In this document: in pieces, positions 1 through 10,441 of the stretch
Layout of the letters: each line of letters begins with the position of its first letter
Numbering within the stretch: the stretch's first letter is position 1
NCBI GenBank assembly: GCA_905221605.1
Contig: CAJNDS010002561.1
Location: forward strand, 124,001-188,000
Origin: Symbiodinium natans
Lineage: Eukaryota > Sar > Dinophyceae > Suessiales > Symbiodiniaceae
Reading direction: 5' to 3'
Length of the DNA stretch: 64,000 nt
Program-made: the position numbers and the translations under genes
Notes under the pieces: generated by a model
The model's input: the letters and a program-made list of their open reading frames with translations, nothing else
Told to the model about the DNA's origin: nothing
Database searches by the model: none

Positions 1-42
1 AGCAAGCTACCCGCAGCCCCCAGCATTCGCAATTCCCGGCAG

Positions 43-750
43 ATGGCGGCTATTCAGACGGAGGAAGTGATGCACTTCAGTCTACTGGAGAAGAAGACAT
101 TCCTGGAATTCGTCCCCAGCCAGGCTGACCATTTGAGACGCTCCGCTAGTCTGCCGGTGCTGAGTTCAGAGGCAAACAATCCACAGCTGGGCACGCTCGA
201 CAAGCCAGTGCCAAAACTTGCTTGGGTGCCTGTGCGGGAGCACATCAGCGAATGTATAGAATCAGATTCCTCACCAGGCGCCGAATCCATGCTGGAGTCT
301 TGTACAGCTTGGCCACTGGCATCCACACATGGTGGCAGTGAGGAGAGTCTGCTGACGTTTTTCGTTGACGACTCGATGCATGGAAGCTCATGGCTTGACG
401 AAGATACCGCACATGACGGTAAAGGACCAGAGACAGGCCGCCAGATTTCGGCTGCGGGCCCCATGCCTGCTTCGCCACGATCAGCTGCTAGCGATGAAAG
501 TGCGACCGCTGCAGGAAGTACTTGGCAGGCATCGGTGTCTGTCGGATCCGCCCTGCATGAGGCCAAGCTTTGCAAACCTTGTGCCTGGTACTGGCGACCT
601 GGCAGCTGCACGAGGGGTGCAGACTGCTTGCACTGCCATCTTTGCCTCGACGGAGAGCTTACAAAGCGGAGGTGCAAGAATCGCAAGCTGGCAAAGCTGC
701 ACAAGAAGCAGAGCAAAGCTGCCAGTCGTGGTACGAAGTGCACGCCGTGA
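43..750 (+). CDS. CCCH-type zinc-finger protein (3' exon or whole gene)
   Basis: Likely RNA-binding protein. The open frame is 235 codons and carries one CCCH finger near residues 180-199 with spacing C-x8-C-x5-C-x3-H (CAWYWRPGSC, CTRGADC, CLHCH). A basic tail rich in Lys/Arg follows. The N-terminal 170 residues are Ser/Ala/Glu-rich and look disordered. The finger style (short aromatic C-x8-C followed by CHLC) is widespread in dinoflagellates and other alveolates, where most members have no assigned function. The ATG at 43 follows a pyrimidine-containing stretch ending in CAG, so it may be an internal exon whose gene starts left of the window. A longer - strand frame covers the same DNA but has no recognisable motif. 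Confidence is good for the finger, moderate for the start. Confidence 0.75.
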   Translation: MAAIQTEEVMHFSLLEKKTFLEFVPSQADHLRRSASLPVLSSEANNPQLGTLDKPVPKLAWVPVREHISECIESDSSPGAESMLESCTAWPLASTHGGSEESLLTFFVDDSMHGSSWLDEDTAHDGKGPETGRQISAAGPMPASPRSAASDESATAAGSTWQASVSVGSALHEAKLCKPCAWYWRPGSCTRGADCLHCHLCLDGELTKRRCKNRKLAKLHKKQSKAASRGTKCTP

Positions 751-2480
751 CACCTGTCACACGTAGTGCCTTGCCGCAAGATCTGCTTAGAGCCCCTTTG
801 ATGCTTTTCAATGTTCGAGCCTTGGGCACTGCATCTCTGCCTTGCCATGCCTGTGCGCCCAGCACTGGGTGAAACCGCAGCAGTTGGGCGCAGACTGTGC
901 CTGGAAGGCATGTATAGAGCCCCTATGTTGGAAACTAGGGGCATGCGAGGTGTACAGGAGCCGCTTGCAAACTCCACGAACATGTGTTGAGTGAGTTTGC
1001 TGTGAGCTGCGTGCCAACCCCTGCATGAACATGGCAATGTACAGACCTGCCGCAGCCTCTTGAGCGGGGCAAGGTACAAAGCATGGGATGCTGGACTTTG
1101 ATGGACTCGAAAACATGCCGAGGTGCACCTTACACTTGCTAGAACCAGGGCTAGCTTTACTGCCGGCTTTAGTGTCTCCTCTAGGCCCTGCAGGCGACTG
1201 AAAGAGCCGGAGTGACTCTGCAAGTGGGCTTCGTTTCCGCCCCAGCGGTGTCAGCAGTGTCAGCAGACAGGCACCCTGCAACGCAGCACCACAAACGTCA
1301 CAACGGACGGGGCGGTCAGTGTACGTACTTCGGCACATTCCCACGTCGACACCACCGAAGCGATCAGACGTGGCACCCGCAGCGGAAGCTTGACAATTGA
1401 GAAAGCGATGTCAGGAAACGTTTGTCGGACCTCAGCCTTGCGATAGCCGGCATTATGTCCGTACCCAAACCCTTCAAATCCCTTCGCTGGCGGTACGCTT
1501 CCGCGTGCCGCTGGAACGAATGTGAGTACTCGGAAACGGTCTGTTTCGTGGGGTCTTGGGAGGCTTCGCTGGCTGAAGCTTCAGAACATGTCTGATCATC
1601 AAGACTCTGCTGTGCCGAGGCCACCTCCGGAGGATCCAGAAGAGCAGGTGTGCCTCCTCTGTATGCTGCAATGGCCGCGTCTGTCTGCCACTTGATTGAT
1701 TCTAGATGTGCTTCTGCTGAGCCTCGCAGGTCATTTCCCGAATTGCACGACTTTGGCGGCAACACGTCAGCGAACAGAGTTGGATTCTTAGGTGAGTGCC
1801 AGTTTCCGGCCTTAAGGGAATGCAGTAAGGTGTTGGAACTGCCACAAAGCCATTTGGCCCAGATTGCCAGCAATGCCGAACATCGTGCCAAACGTGAGCC
1901 CAAGCTTAAGCCTGCCTGGAGAAGTGCTGCAGCCGGTTCTGGAGTTCTTGGGCACCAGCCTCACAGCCGCCCTTCCTTGTTGCCGCGGCACGTCGCACGC
2001 AGCCCTCCAAGGACAGAGCGGGTACTGAAGAGCGGTGCCAATGTTTGGAAAACCTTAACGAAGCCCACACAGACCACTCGGCTATGGACTTGTGAGTTAG
2101 CATCGTCCAAATCAAGTTTGTACTCGTAGGCTTTGTGTAGGTTTGTAGGTGATGCTGCAGCTTTTCGACCATTGACATTCTGCCCATCAGTGCCGAGTCC
2201 TGGTGGAAGTACTGGAAGTCGGGATCAGACCCTTTGCTGCACTGCAGCATGGTGCAACAAGGGTTGGGTGAAGTTACGTGACCATTTTGCGTCTCAGATT
2301 CGTGCTTCGTTCATGCGCTCTTCACTGTGCTCTTCACCAGTGCTTCACCTGGACGAGGCTTGCAAGATGCGCACGCGTGGCTCGACGGCATCGTCCGGAT
2401 CTCAGCTGGCGGGATGTGGCCAAGGCTCGCGGCTTAAACATCATGAAAAGGTGTTTGGGGGAGCGGGATTCCCTTCATCC
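751..2480. other. No confident gene
   Basis: No family signature was found here. On the - strand 1364-1903 is open for 179 codons with Ser/Gln/Glu-rich composition and could be an exon, but no splice partner or motif supports it. I leave this stretch as intergenic or intronic. Confidence 0.4.
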
Positions 2481-2487
2481 ACGATGC

Positions 2488-4446
2488 TTCTCTCGGGAGG
2501 TGATGGCAACACTCGAGCGAGGACCGCTTTGGTGGTCAGAAGTGCCGTGCATTGGGGCTGTGACATCCCCACGCCAGGGGCTTGCAGTATGTGGTGCGCC
2601 AGGGCCGTACCTTGGCCAGCCTCCACAACAAACCCTGCAGGGCCTGTTATCCCTCATCCCCTCATTGTCCCTCATTGCCCCTGGCTGAGGCAAGAAAGAG
2701 CGGTCCTGTTCGGTGGAAACACTTCGGTAAGAGTAGCTGGTGGCTGGCAAGCCTCTGCAGCCCTTTTTGCAGTGGACCTCCCTCCAGATGATTATGGTCG
2801 CGCAGATGCCCTAGTTGCATGGTAACTTGCCTACCTTGGCGTAAGGAGCATTTGGCCGACTGCGATTAAACCACCACTTAGGCGAGGTTCACTAGCTTTG
2901 AGCCCAGCAGTCCTTCTACTCCGTGGCCCTGCTCTCGCTGGGGAGCAACGCTGACAAGGACATGTCAAACTGAATCTGAAGGGGCCGCTCTGCTTTGGGG
3001 TGGCTGGAGCCGTGAAGGTGACACAGACATTCCATGGATGCTGCGCTTTAAGCAAGATGGCCCATGCTGGAGCGAACTTTGCTGTGAGAATCGTCCTCCT
3101 GCGGGTGCCTTCCACACAGCTACAGGTGCTAGGGCTGCTAGGATGGGGATGCTGGTGCAGACACGAAAACGGGGCTCTAAGAGCCGAGGTAAGCTAAGGA
3201 AATTCATTGGTTTTTTGCCAGGGATGTATAATTAGAGATTGGAAGAGATGGCTCTACAGCTGTCTCATTTTCTCACTCTCTCACACTTTCTCGCACTCTC
3301 TCACGTTCTCTCACTTTGTCTCTGACTCTCTCTATCTCTCACTCTGTCTCTCACTCTCTCTATCTCTCACTCTGTCTCTCACTCTCTCTATCTCTCTCAC
3401 TATCCCTCACTATCTCTCACTATGTCTCACTCTCAGTCTCACACTCTCACACACTCTCACTCTCGCTCTCGCTCTCTCTGTCTCTCTTTCTTTCTCTCCC
3501 TTTTTCTCTTGTAGGCACTAACAGGCCGGGTGGGGGCAGAACAATTTGTGCAGGCCTTCCGGACAACAAGAGATTAGCACTGGTTGGCGGGCTGGGCAAT
3601 GGCAGTTCGCGGGATGCCGCGGCTTGGCCCCTCGCTAGTACTCGCGGTGCTACTAGAGTGCACTAGAAGGGGCTATGCTCATGCTGCTCATGCTTTCACA
3701 GCTGACTTTGTCGAGGTATGGACCTTTGATTCCTCGACAGAAAGATTCCACAAGCTTTGTGATGGTGGTCCAGCTCCAGCCGGGCACGTGGCCGCCGCTG
3801 ACTGCGAAGCCCAGCGCTTGGTCGTCTGCTTCGGCGTCAGGCGGTCTCAGCCAAGTGCTTAGTTTGACTGCTTATCTGTTCCTGTGTGGTACTCCGCCAC
3901 GGGCTCATTTTGCGCGGCGGCATGGAGAGGTTGAGCAGCCTTTACGCTCTAAGGCCCTTCATAGAGGACAGCTTCATGAAGACCACCAGTGTGCTGGATT
4001 TGCGCATGGGGCGCTGGGATCCCGATGCATGGAATGGTCTATGGCCAGATGAGCAAAGCCCTGCTCCAGCCACAGCAGCTCCCCCAGCACGGCGGAACGC
4101 TGCCGCTGCATCGCTGGGGCACAGAATCATCGTGTCAGGTGGCTACAACGACGAAGAGTTCACATCTCTCGAAGACACATGGTCCCTGAACATGCGCAGT
4201 GGCGTGTGGACGAGGATTTCAGAGCAAGGAGCGCCACGGATGGAAGGTCACAAGGCGATCCTCACTGGCCTAGATTTGTATACCTTTGGTGGGCACTCGC
4301 TGTTGGGCCAATTTCCTCGCCCCACCATCTCTGTACATAGACTAGCTCTGGGGAAGGCTGACCCTTTGCATTCTGAGACTCATGAGTGCAGGCAGCCTGA
4401 GAAGGGCTACCCTTTGCAGGGTCACCCTTTGCCAGATGAAGATTAA
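2488..4446 (+). CDS. Kelch-repeat protein, multi-exon
   Basis: Probable kelch beta-propeller protein acting as a protein-interaction scaffold. Kelch-type strands recur in successive + strand exons. One lies near 2520-2590 (WWSEVPCIGAV, SPRQGLAV). One lies near 2695-2805 (RAVLFGGNTS, ALFAVDL). One lies near 3038-3188 (PPAGAFHTAT), which ends at a canonical donor at 3189. One lies near 3560-3620 (LALVGGLGNGSS). One lies near 3710-3840 (VEVWTFDSSTERFHKL, PAPAGHVAAAD). The final block is 3886-4446 (LGHRIIVSGGYNDEEF, LEDTWSLNMRSGVWTRI, LDLYTFGGHSLLG). The stop is at 4444-4446. The intron 3189-3514 has GT-AG ends and is filled by a microsatellite. Other junctions are approximate, and the first exon is not identified. 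Kelch assignment rests on the repeated G-G, Y/W and W spacing. Confidence 0.65.
3273..3505. repeat. TCTCAC/TCTC microsatellite in kelch-gene intron
   Basis: Tandem CTCTCA/TCTC units fill most of an intron bounded by GTAAGC at 3189 and TTGTAG at 3514. The strand bias is pure pyrimidine with interspersed A. Apparent Leu/Ser-rich reading frames here are artefacts. Confidence 0.9.
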
Positions 4447-6050
4447 AACCTTGCACATGATACCTAAGACCTAAGCGCTCACATCATGGTGCTGCAGTCC
4501 CAAGTGAGGTCATGCTGATAGTGATGGGCCGGACCTTGCCTGTCACCCAGGGTGTGGGATCGAACGAGCACAACAGAGTTCAATAGAGCACGTGAGTTGT
4601 GCTCAGTCGGACCGCCTGGCAGCCTCGGCAGAGTACCGACGGTGGGTCCGGCTCTCAGAGCAATGATGGCCGGTGCGAAACGGGTTTTTCTTTGCAGGTT
4701 GTTTTTGTTCGCTGCTCCTGCGAGGTCAGAGAGATCGATGCCGGACTTGAGTGTCGCACCCAGGGTCAATCTTGCTGCGCCGGGTGAACTTCTCTGCTTT
4801 GATGCTCTTGGCATTGTGTCCTCGCTGTGCATGGACAAAGGTCTGGCCAGGTGCGTGGGGGCAGTTCAGCCACTCTCCGTTTAAGCAGCATTCGGAAGGC
4901 TGTCCATGCGCCAGGCGGCTCCTTCGTTCACGGAGCTTTGGATAGAGCTCAACAAGTTAGAGCCCTCAGTGGCCGAGCGGTGCCTTAACGCTCCTCGTCT
5001 CGTGTGCTCACAGCTTTTTGGTTTTGCAAGCCGAGGCGGCCAGCTGTGCTGAAAGGACGTTTTCTTCAGATGGCTCCACGTGTTTTCCTGTGATGTCAAA
5101 TGTCGTGTGAGGCAGCGAGGCATGGAACTTTAGCGCCCGCTTTCCCTGTCTTTGCCTGGTACTCGTACATCTCGTACTAGTACACTGTCTGCGTGACGAG
5201 GCGTAAGAGGAAGCGTGTGAATCGTCGGAACGTTGCCGTGTCGAGCTCCCAGTAGGATCTGAAGCTGCGCGGCGGTCGCCCAGCACAGATCCGAGAGCGA
5301 GGTCCGTCCGAGAGTTTCTTCGCATCCACCACATGCGCAATGCGCGGGCAGATGGCAGGTTCGATCGTTGGTCACAGGACAGGAAGCCCCAACCTAAGAG
5401 CCGCATCATCTTCATGAGCGAATGAGAAACCTCGGAAGTGTAAGGCCCAGGTGGCATTCGGCGCAGGAGGCGCCCGGAAGCCCGAGTGAATTGCAGGAGA
5501 CGCAGCAACGGTGCAAACCATGCGGCGTTACGTGTGGGTTGACTGGACGGAAGACACGCACCGGGCACCGTCGAAATCCAAAGCAAAGCCGCGACTCGCA
5601 GCGACTATTGTTGTCCAAAGCTTGAAGCCTGGATGCGGCGGATGCGGTTTCCCCTGCAGGCTTTGGAGGTGCTCCTTGACAGTCTAAAGCAGCTCGAGGC
5701 AAGTGAATGGTGGATGTACTTCGATAGTTGTGCTGAAACCGTTTTACTCCGGTTCGGTAGGTGCACCATGGTAGCCTGTTATACGCTAAGTCTCGCACTG
5801 CTTCTTGGGCTCTGTGTTCTCATGTTGGCGTCTTGTTGCCCCTCCCAGCCAAACGACACTTGATACCAATCAGACACCCCGCCGCAGGCATCTCCTAAGA
5901 GGAAACAGGAGCTGTCAGCATGCGAGCTCTCAGCCACTATGAGGCTGGTCCATCATTCTGAGTTTGCCGCCGTGCTCATGCGAGAACTCATGGTTGCTCT
6001 AGGTTTGGAGACGAGATGCCATTGATGCCCTTCCCACCAGAGTTCACGCT
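4447..6050. other. No confident gene
   Basis: Several open frames of 80-190 codons exist on both strands (for example - strand 5008-5586 and + strand 4552-4884). None shows a family motif or a convincing splice partner. Confidence 0.4.
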
Positions 6051-6053
6051 GTT

Positions 6054-6248
6054 GTGCGCAGGAAGCGCAGCCCCGACTTCGCAATAAAGGAGTCTCCCTT
6101 TGAAAAGCTCGGGAAGCTGTCATGCACCCGGAAACTTTCGGATTGTAGCTTGGTGTTGATGTGCCGAGCTTGTGGTCGTTGTCCACGACTTGGCTTGAAA
6201 GACTGTCAGGCTGCAGCTGGCTGCACAGGAAGGGGCGACGAGTATTGA
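6054..6248 (+). CDS. Cys-rich candidate exon, unidentified
   Basis: This + strand segment reads KSPFEKLGKLSCTRKL and then a Cys cluster (CRACGRCPRLGLKDC). The spacing C-x2-C-x2-C-x7-C resembles a metal-binding or disulfide-rich knot, but I do not recognise the family. The segment is short, has no proven start and ends at an in-frame stop. It is offered as a possible exon only. Confidence 0.3.
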   Translation: MRRKRSPDFAIKESPFEKLGKLSCTRKLSDCSLVLMCRACGRCPRLGLKDCQAAAGCTGRGDEY

Positions 6249-6583
6249 TTTCAAGCCTTCCAAGAGTGCAGCAGAGCACTTCTTGTGGGGATAGGACGGC
6301 TGGATCCGCCTAACATGGTCGGGTGACACGATGTCTGCACGGAGCCCAGTCCAGTACGCAGCGTGAATTGTGCCTCCACCATGCCACACCAAAGGTGCAG
6401 ATTCTGGAGCTCCCTGCAAATGGTCGAGCTCTCGGTGCACTGGATGAGTGCACTGGATGAGTCCTTATGTTGGCAAACCTTCGGCAAGCGAGAGTTCAGG
6501 GGTCACGAAGCTGGCAGATGCGTGGGAACGCGAGGAGGCGCTCTGGGTCACTGCATCCCACTGATTCTGTGGTGCTGTAAAGC

Positions 6584-6964
6584 ATGTTGGGCCTCGAACA
6601 ATCGGCAGCCACCCGGCTAGGATGTCGGCTTCCGACTGGAGCCAGCGAGACAGACAGCGATTCTGAAGGAAGTGAATCGCGTGCGAAGAGTAGTGCACGA
6701 AGAAAGAGCCGAACGAGGGGTGTGCAACTTGGCGCCGCGGCCCCAAATTGCAACAATTACGGCCTCCACTCCTGGGCACTTCTGTCAGGGTTTTACTGTG
6801 TTTTACTTGAAGCCATGTTCGGAACCACACCAGTGAGAGGGCATTCTGCCATGTGGTTGTTCCGTCTGCGTTGCTTGAGGCTAAAGCCAGCGCCTGGTGC
6901 GGACCCTCTAGCTGACTTTGCTGCCGAGGCCTTCCAGCTTTACCTTGTCCGGGTGTCCTACTAG
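6584..6964 (+). CDS. Hypothetical protein with acidic-Ser/Arg segment
   Basis: A 126-codon frame begins at an ATG and contains a Ser/Asp/Glu stretch (SETDSDSEGSESRAKS) followed by a basic RRKSRTRG patch, a composition seen in nuclear disordered proteins. The C-terminal part (PLADFAAEAFQLYLVR) looks like an amphipathic helix. No family is recognised. The opposite strand is also open, so coding status is uncertain. Confidence 0.3.
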   Translation: MLGLEQSAATRLGCRLPTGASETDSDSEGSESRAKSSARRKSRTRGVQLGAAAPNCNNYGLHSWALLSGFYCVLLEAMFGTTPVRGHSAMWLFRLRCLRLKPAPGADPLADFAAEAFQLYLVRVSY

Positions 6965-8120
6965 CTGACACAGAGCCGGTTGACACGTGTCAGGGCAGCG
7001 TCACCTACCTCAGACAAGCCGTGGCAAGGCTGTCAGCGTGGCGGACTGAGAACTCTTCCCAGGAGTCCTAGAGGTCTAGGAAGCTTCGCTGGAGCAAGTC
7101 CTTTGAAGGTCTGAGCGGGGAAAGCTAAGACCTGTAAGCCCCGAGCGTGGCTGGCCCAGAGGCTTTGTCATTGTTCCTTGCCTTGCACGTGATATGCCTT
7201 CTGGATGCGACCTGCTTCGCTGACATGGCCGGAAAAGCTCAGAAGCGTTCCAAACTTCAAATGCAGTCATTTCTGTGTTGCCTCCAAGCAGGGTTCTGAG
7301 ACTGGACCCTGGACTTTGTATGGTCGTGAAGTACTTGCCATGTTAAGTTAAGACAGTCAGAAGTGAAGCAACCTCCACATGCTGCCATGCCATACCAAGC
7401 AGATGTCATCGGGCCCTTTGGCTAAACACAAGCGTTCCATCGCGGCGAGCATGTGACGTTATTGTGAGACTTTGAGACTTTGTCTCCCTGACCTGAAGGC
7501 ATGACCAAGAATCGCTTTTCAGCCCTGTGATCTTCCAGATTCGTGTGTCCAGCGGCACCGGCGTCCACTTCGTATGGCACAGATACCATGCCTTCAAGCA
7601 GTTGGCTGCATACTTGCAACATCGCTTCCCAGCGCTGCCCACCTTGCAAGGAGGCCAGATGTAGGGCTCAGGGCGTGGTCTTCGTTAGGTCCCGTTAGGT
7701 TTTTGTTTAAGTCCCGGAGTGCCTTGCCCGAGAGAACTCTGCAGCCCACCCCCAAATGAATTCGGCGGAGAATTCCGCAGAGTCTGGAGTCCCCAAGAGA
7801 ATCCCTCAGAGAACCCCGCACAGCATCTCGAGCCTGTGGAGTGCCTGCCCCCGTGTAGAGAATTCTGCAGAACACTGCATCCCCGATCCCGCACCAATCT
7901 GTTTGAGGGTGGGGAAATGTGGGGAAGTTCGGAGCAATTTCAGTACAATGCTGTGCGCCCTCAGGTCACCTTTGGCAAAAAGCCGTCAACTCTGCGGGCT
8001 TTCTGCGAGCTCGACAGCGCTGTTTAACGGGCTTCCTTGAAGCGGCCCTGGCTGCTGATGCTGCAGTCGAGGAAAGGGAGCGCAGAAGAAGGAAGTTCTG
8101 AGGGATGCTAGCCAAGCCCG
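6965..8120. other. No confident gene; possible short exons at the right end
   Basis: Near 8030-8098 a short + strand frame reads GFLEAALAADAAVEERERRR, which is helical and charged. It may be an exon linked to the one at 8130. The rest shows no signature. Confidence 0.3.
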
Positions 8121-8129
8121 GCCTGGCAG

Positions 8130-8186
8130 GATGTCATCCTGCGTGAATTCCTCGGCCTCGACGAGGTTGCAGATCTGGAAGCTACT
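8130..8186 (+). CDS. Candidate exon before the simple-repeat block
   Basis: After a CAG acceptor the + strand reads [19 protein letters not shown] and then meets a GT dinucleotide (donor-like GTGTGC) directly before the poly-C/poly-A and CACAGA repeats. If real, the repeat block and possibly the retrotransposon lie in the intron of this gene. No downstream partner exon could be found, so this is tentative. Confidence 0.3.
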
Positions 8187-8213
8187 GTGTGCTCAGCCTG
8201 CAGCCTGCAGTCT

Positions 8214-9870
8214 CCCCCCCCCCCCCCCCCCCCCCCCACCAAAAAAAAAAAGAAGGAAAAACACACACACACAGACACGCAGACACACAGACACACAGAC
8301 ACACAGACACACAGACACACAGACACACAGACACACAGACACACAGACACACAGACACCCAGACACGCAGACACGCAGACACGCAGACACGCAGACACGC
8401 AGACACGCAGACACACAGACACACAGACACACAGACACACAGACACACAGACACACAGACACACGGACACACAGACACACGGACACACAGACACACAGAC
8501 ACACAGACACACAGACACACAGACACACAGACACACAGACACACAGACACACAGACACACAGACACACCAGACACGCAGACACCCAGACACGCAGACACG
8601 CAGACACGCAGACAGCGACACGCAGACACGCAGCACGCAGACACGCAGACACACAGACACGCAGACACGCAGACACGCAGACACACAGAATCACAGAACA
8701 CACAGAACACAGACACCACAGACCACAGGGACACGCAGGCACGCAGGCACGCAGGCACGCAGGCACGCAGGCACGCAGGCACGCAGGAACGCAGGCACGC
8801 AGGCACGCAGGCACGCAGGCACGCAGGCACGCAGGCACGCAGGCACGCAGGCACGCAGGCACGCAGGCACGCAGGCACGCAGGCACGCAGGCACGCAGGC
8901 ACGCAGGCAAGCAGGCACGCAGGCACGCAGGCACGCAGGCACGCAGGGCACGCAGGCACGCAGGCGCAACAGGGCAAGCAAGGCACGCAGCACGAGGCAC
9001 GGGCAGGCACGCAGGCACGCCAGGCACGCAGGCACGCAGGAACGCAGTGCACGCAGGCACGAAGGCACGCACGCACGCACGCAGGCACGCAGGCACGCAG
9101 GCACGACGGCACGCAGGCACGCAGGCACGCAGGCACGCAGGCACGCAGGCACGGCAGGCCGCAGGCACGCAGGCACGCACGGCAGGCACGCACCCACGCA
9201 CGGCACGCTACGGCACGCGCACGCGAGCACGCGCACGCGCTGCGCGCACGCGCGCGCTCCTTCCCACGCGCGCGCGCCCCCGCGCGCGCGCCCCTACCTG
9301 CGCGCGCGCCGCTGGCGCGCGCCCGCGCGGCCCCTCGCGCCCCGCGCGCCCGCGGCAGGCACGCTGGCACGCGCCCCGCGCGCACGCGACACGCGCGCAC
9401 GCGCGCGCGCGCGCACGGCGCGGCACGCGCCACGCACGCAAGCGCACGCGCCGCACGCGCACGCCGCACGCGCCCTCGCGCACGCGCACGCGCACGCGCG
9501 CCACAGCGACACGCGCGCACGCGCAAACGGCACGCGCACGCGCACCCCGCGCGCGTTACGGCGCACGAGCGCAAAGCGCACAGCAACACGCGCACACGCC
9601 ACACGCGGCCACGCACACGCACCGCCACGCACCCGCAAGCACCACCGCACGCACGGCCGCACGCGCATACACCCACCCACGCACTCGCACCCACGCACAC
9701 GCACACGCACGCACGCACCCGCACACGCACGCACGCACGCACGCACGCACGCACCCACGCACGCACGCACGCACGCACGCAGGCACGCACGCACGCACGC
9801 ACGTACGTACGTACGTACGCACGCCCGCGCGCGCGCGCGCGCAGACACGCGTGCGCACTACGGCTTCATT
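8214..9870. repeat. 1.6-kb compound microsatellite, mostly alternating purine-pyrimidine
   Basis: Order from left to right: poly-C about 8216-8237, poly-A about 8240-8250, then CACAGA units with CACGCAGA variants to about 8690. GGCACGCA units follow to about 9180. GCGC/GCAC mixtures then run to about 9620, and CGCA/CACG units with a short CGTA run follow to about 9840. All three frames on both strands stay open because the units lack stop codons, giving spurious His/Thr/Arg-rich or Cys/Val-rich proteins of over 500 residues. The left boundary abuts a candidate exon. The right edge is about 190 bp from the retrotransposon. Confidence 0.95.
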
Positions 9871-10052
9871 TCCATCTTCATTTCAGCTGCGGTAACGTCG
9901 TCTACCATGGCCTACGCATGGTCAGCGCTCCTAACTGATTCAAGACCTTCAAGCTGCATACTTGAGCCGCATATCACAAACAAAGCTTGAGCCTGGAAAA
10001 AGAGCCCTGATCACTGACGAGAAATCTTTCCGCACTGTAACCGGCCAGCGTT

Positions 10053-10123
10053 TGATTGAGCGTGCTCGGTAAGATTAGAGTCACGAAGTGCTCATCCCTG
10101 ACGCTGTCTCATACTCAAGTGCA
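10053..10123 (+). repeat. Split direct repeat A1 (left end of element)
   Basis: 71 bp matching 16424-16494. It starts TGATTGAGCGTGCTCGG and ends ACTCAAGTGCA, and marks the left terminus of the element. Confidence 0.93.
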
Positions 10124-10141
10124 TGACGAGTTAGGTCTGCC

Positions 10142-10441
10142 ATGAAGTTAGAAGCTCTGCTGCTGACACTGGTTAGCCGTATCTTGGAAGTGGGGTTCAA
10201 GGAACCTTACGAAAAGTTCTCTTGGGCAAGGGGTCAGACAGCTGTGACGAAGGAGTGCCATTGCATCTGTGATTGCCAGTGCAGTGACGCATTGAATCCG
10301 ATTTTATTGCTGCTTGCACTGATTTGCCCTGCGATCAACCTTGTCTGCTTCTGCAGAAGACGCGGCTTTGTGACAGCAGAGCAGAGTCATGACAACCCAC
10401 GACGGCGTGGCCGAGGACTTGTTACAATGCCTTCCAGGTGA
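10142..10441 (+). CDS. ORF0: small Cys-cluster membrane protein of the retrotransposon
   Basis: This 99-codon frame begins 18 bp after repeat A1 and overlaps the next ORF by 53 bp (10389-10441) in another frame. It contains a dense cysteine motif ECHCICDCQCSD near residues 38-49, followed at once by a hydrophobic segment (NPILLLLALICPAINLVCFC, about residues 52-71) and a CRRR stop-transfer-like charge cluster. The parsimonious reading is a single-pass membrane anchor with a metal-binding or disulfide knot. I know of no DIRS-type ORF with this function. It could also be the translated N-terminal part of the Gag product if a frameshift or splice joins it to ORF1. Position and composition support a real gene; function is unknown. 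Confidence 0.6.
   Translation: MKLEALLLTLVSRILEVGFKEPYEKFSWARGQTAVTKECHCICDCQCSDALNPILLLLALICPAINLVCFCRRRGFVTAEQSHDNPRRRGRGLVTMPSR

Noticed and set aside
54-1223. 389-codon - strand ORF opposite the zinc-finger gene
   Set aside because: No motif; it is opposite a + strand frame with a clear CCCH finger.
4968-5040. tRNA-like A-box (TGGCCGAGCGGT)
   Set aside because: No matching B-box, no acceptor stem and no cloverleaf could be drawn.
8214-9870. CRISPR-like array
   Set aside because: Units are contiguous simple repeats with no spacers, in a eukaryotic context.
8108-9990. Several 500-600-residue ORFs on both strands
   Set aside because: They are the six translations of a microsatellite whose units contain no stop codon; composition is pure repeat.
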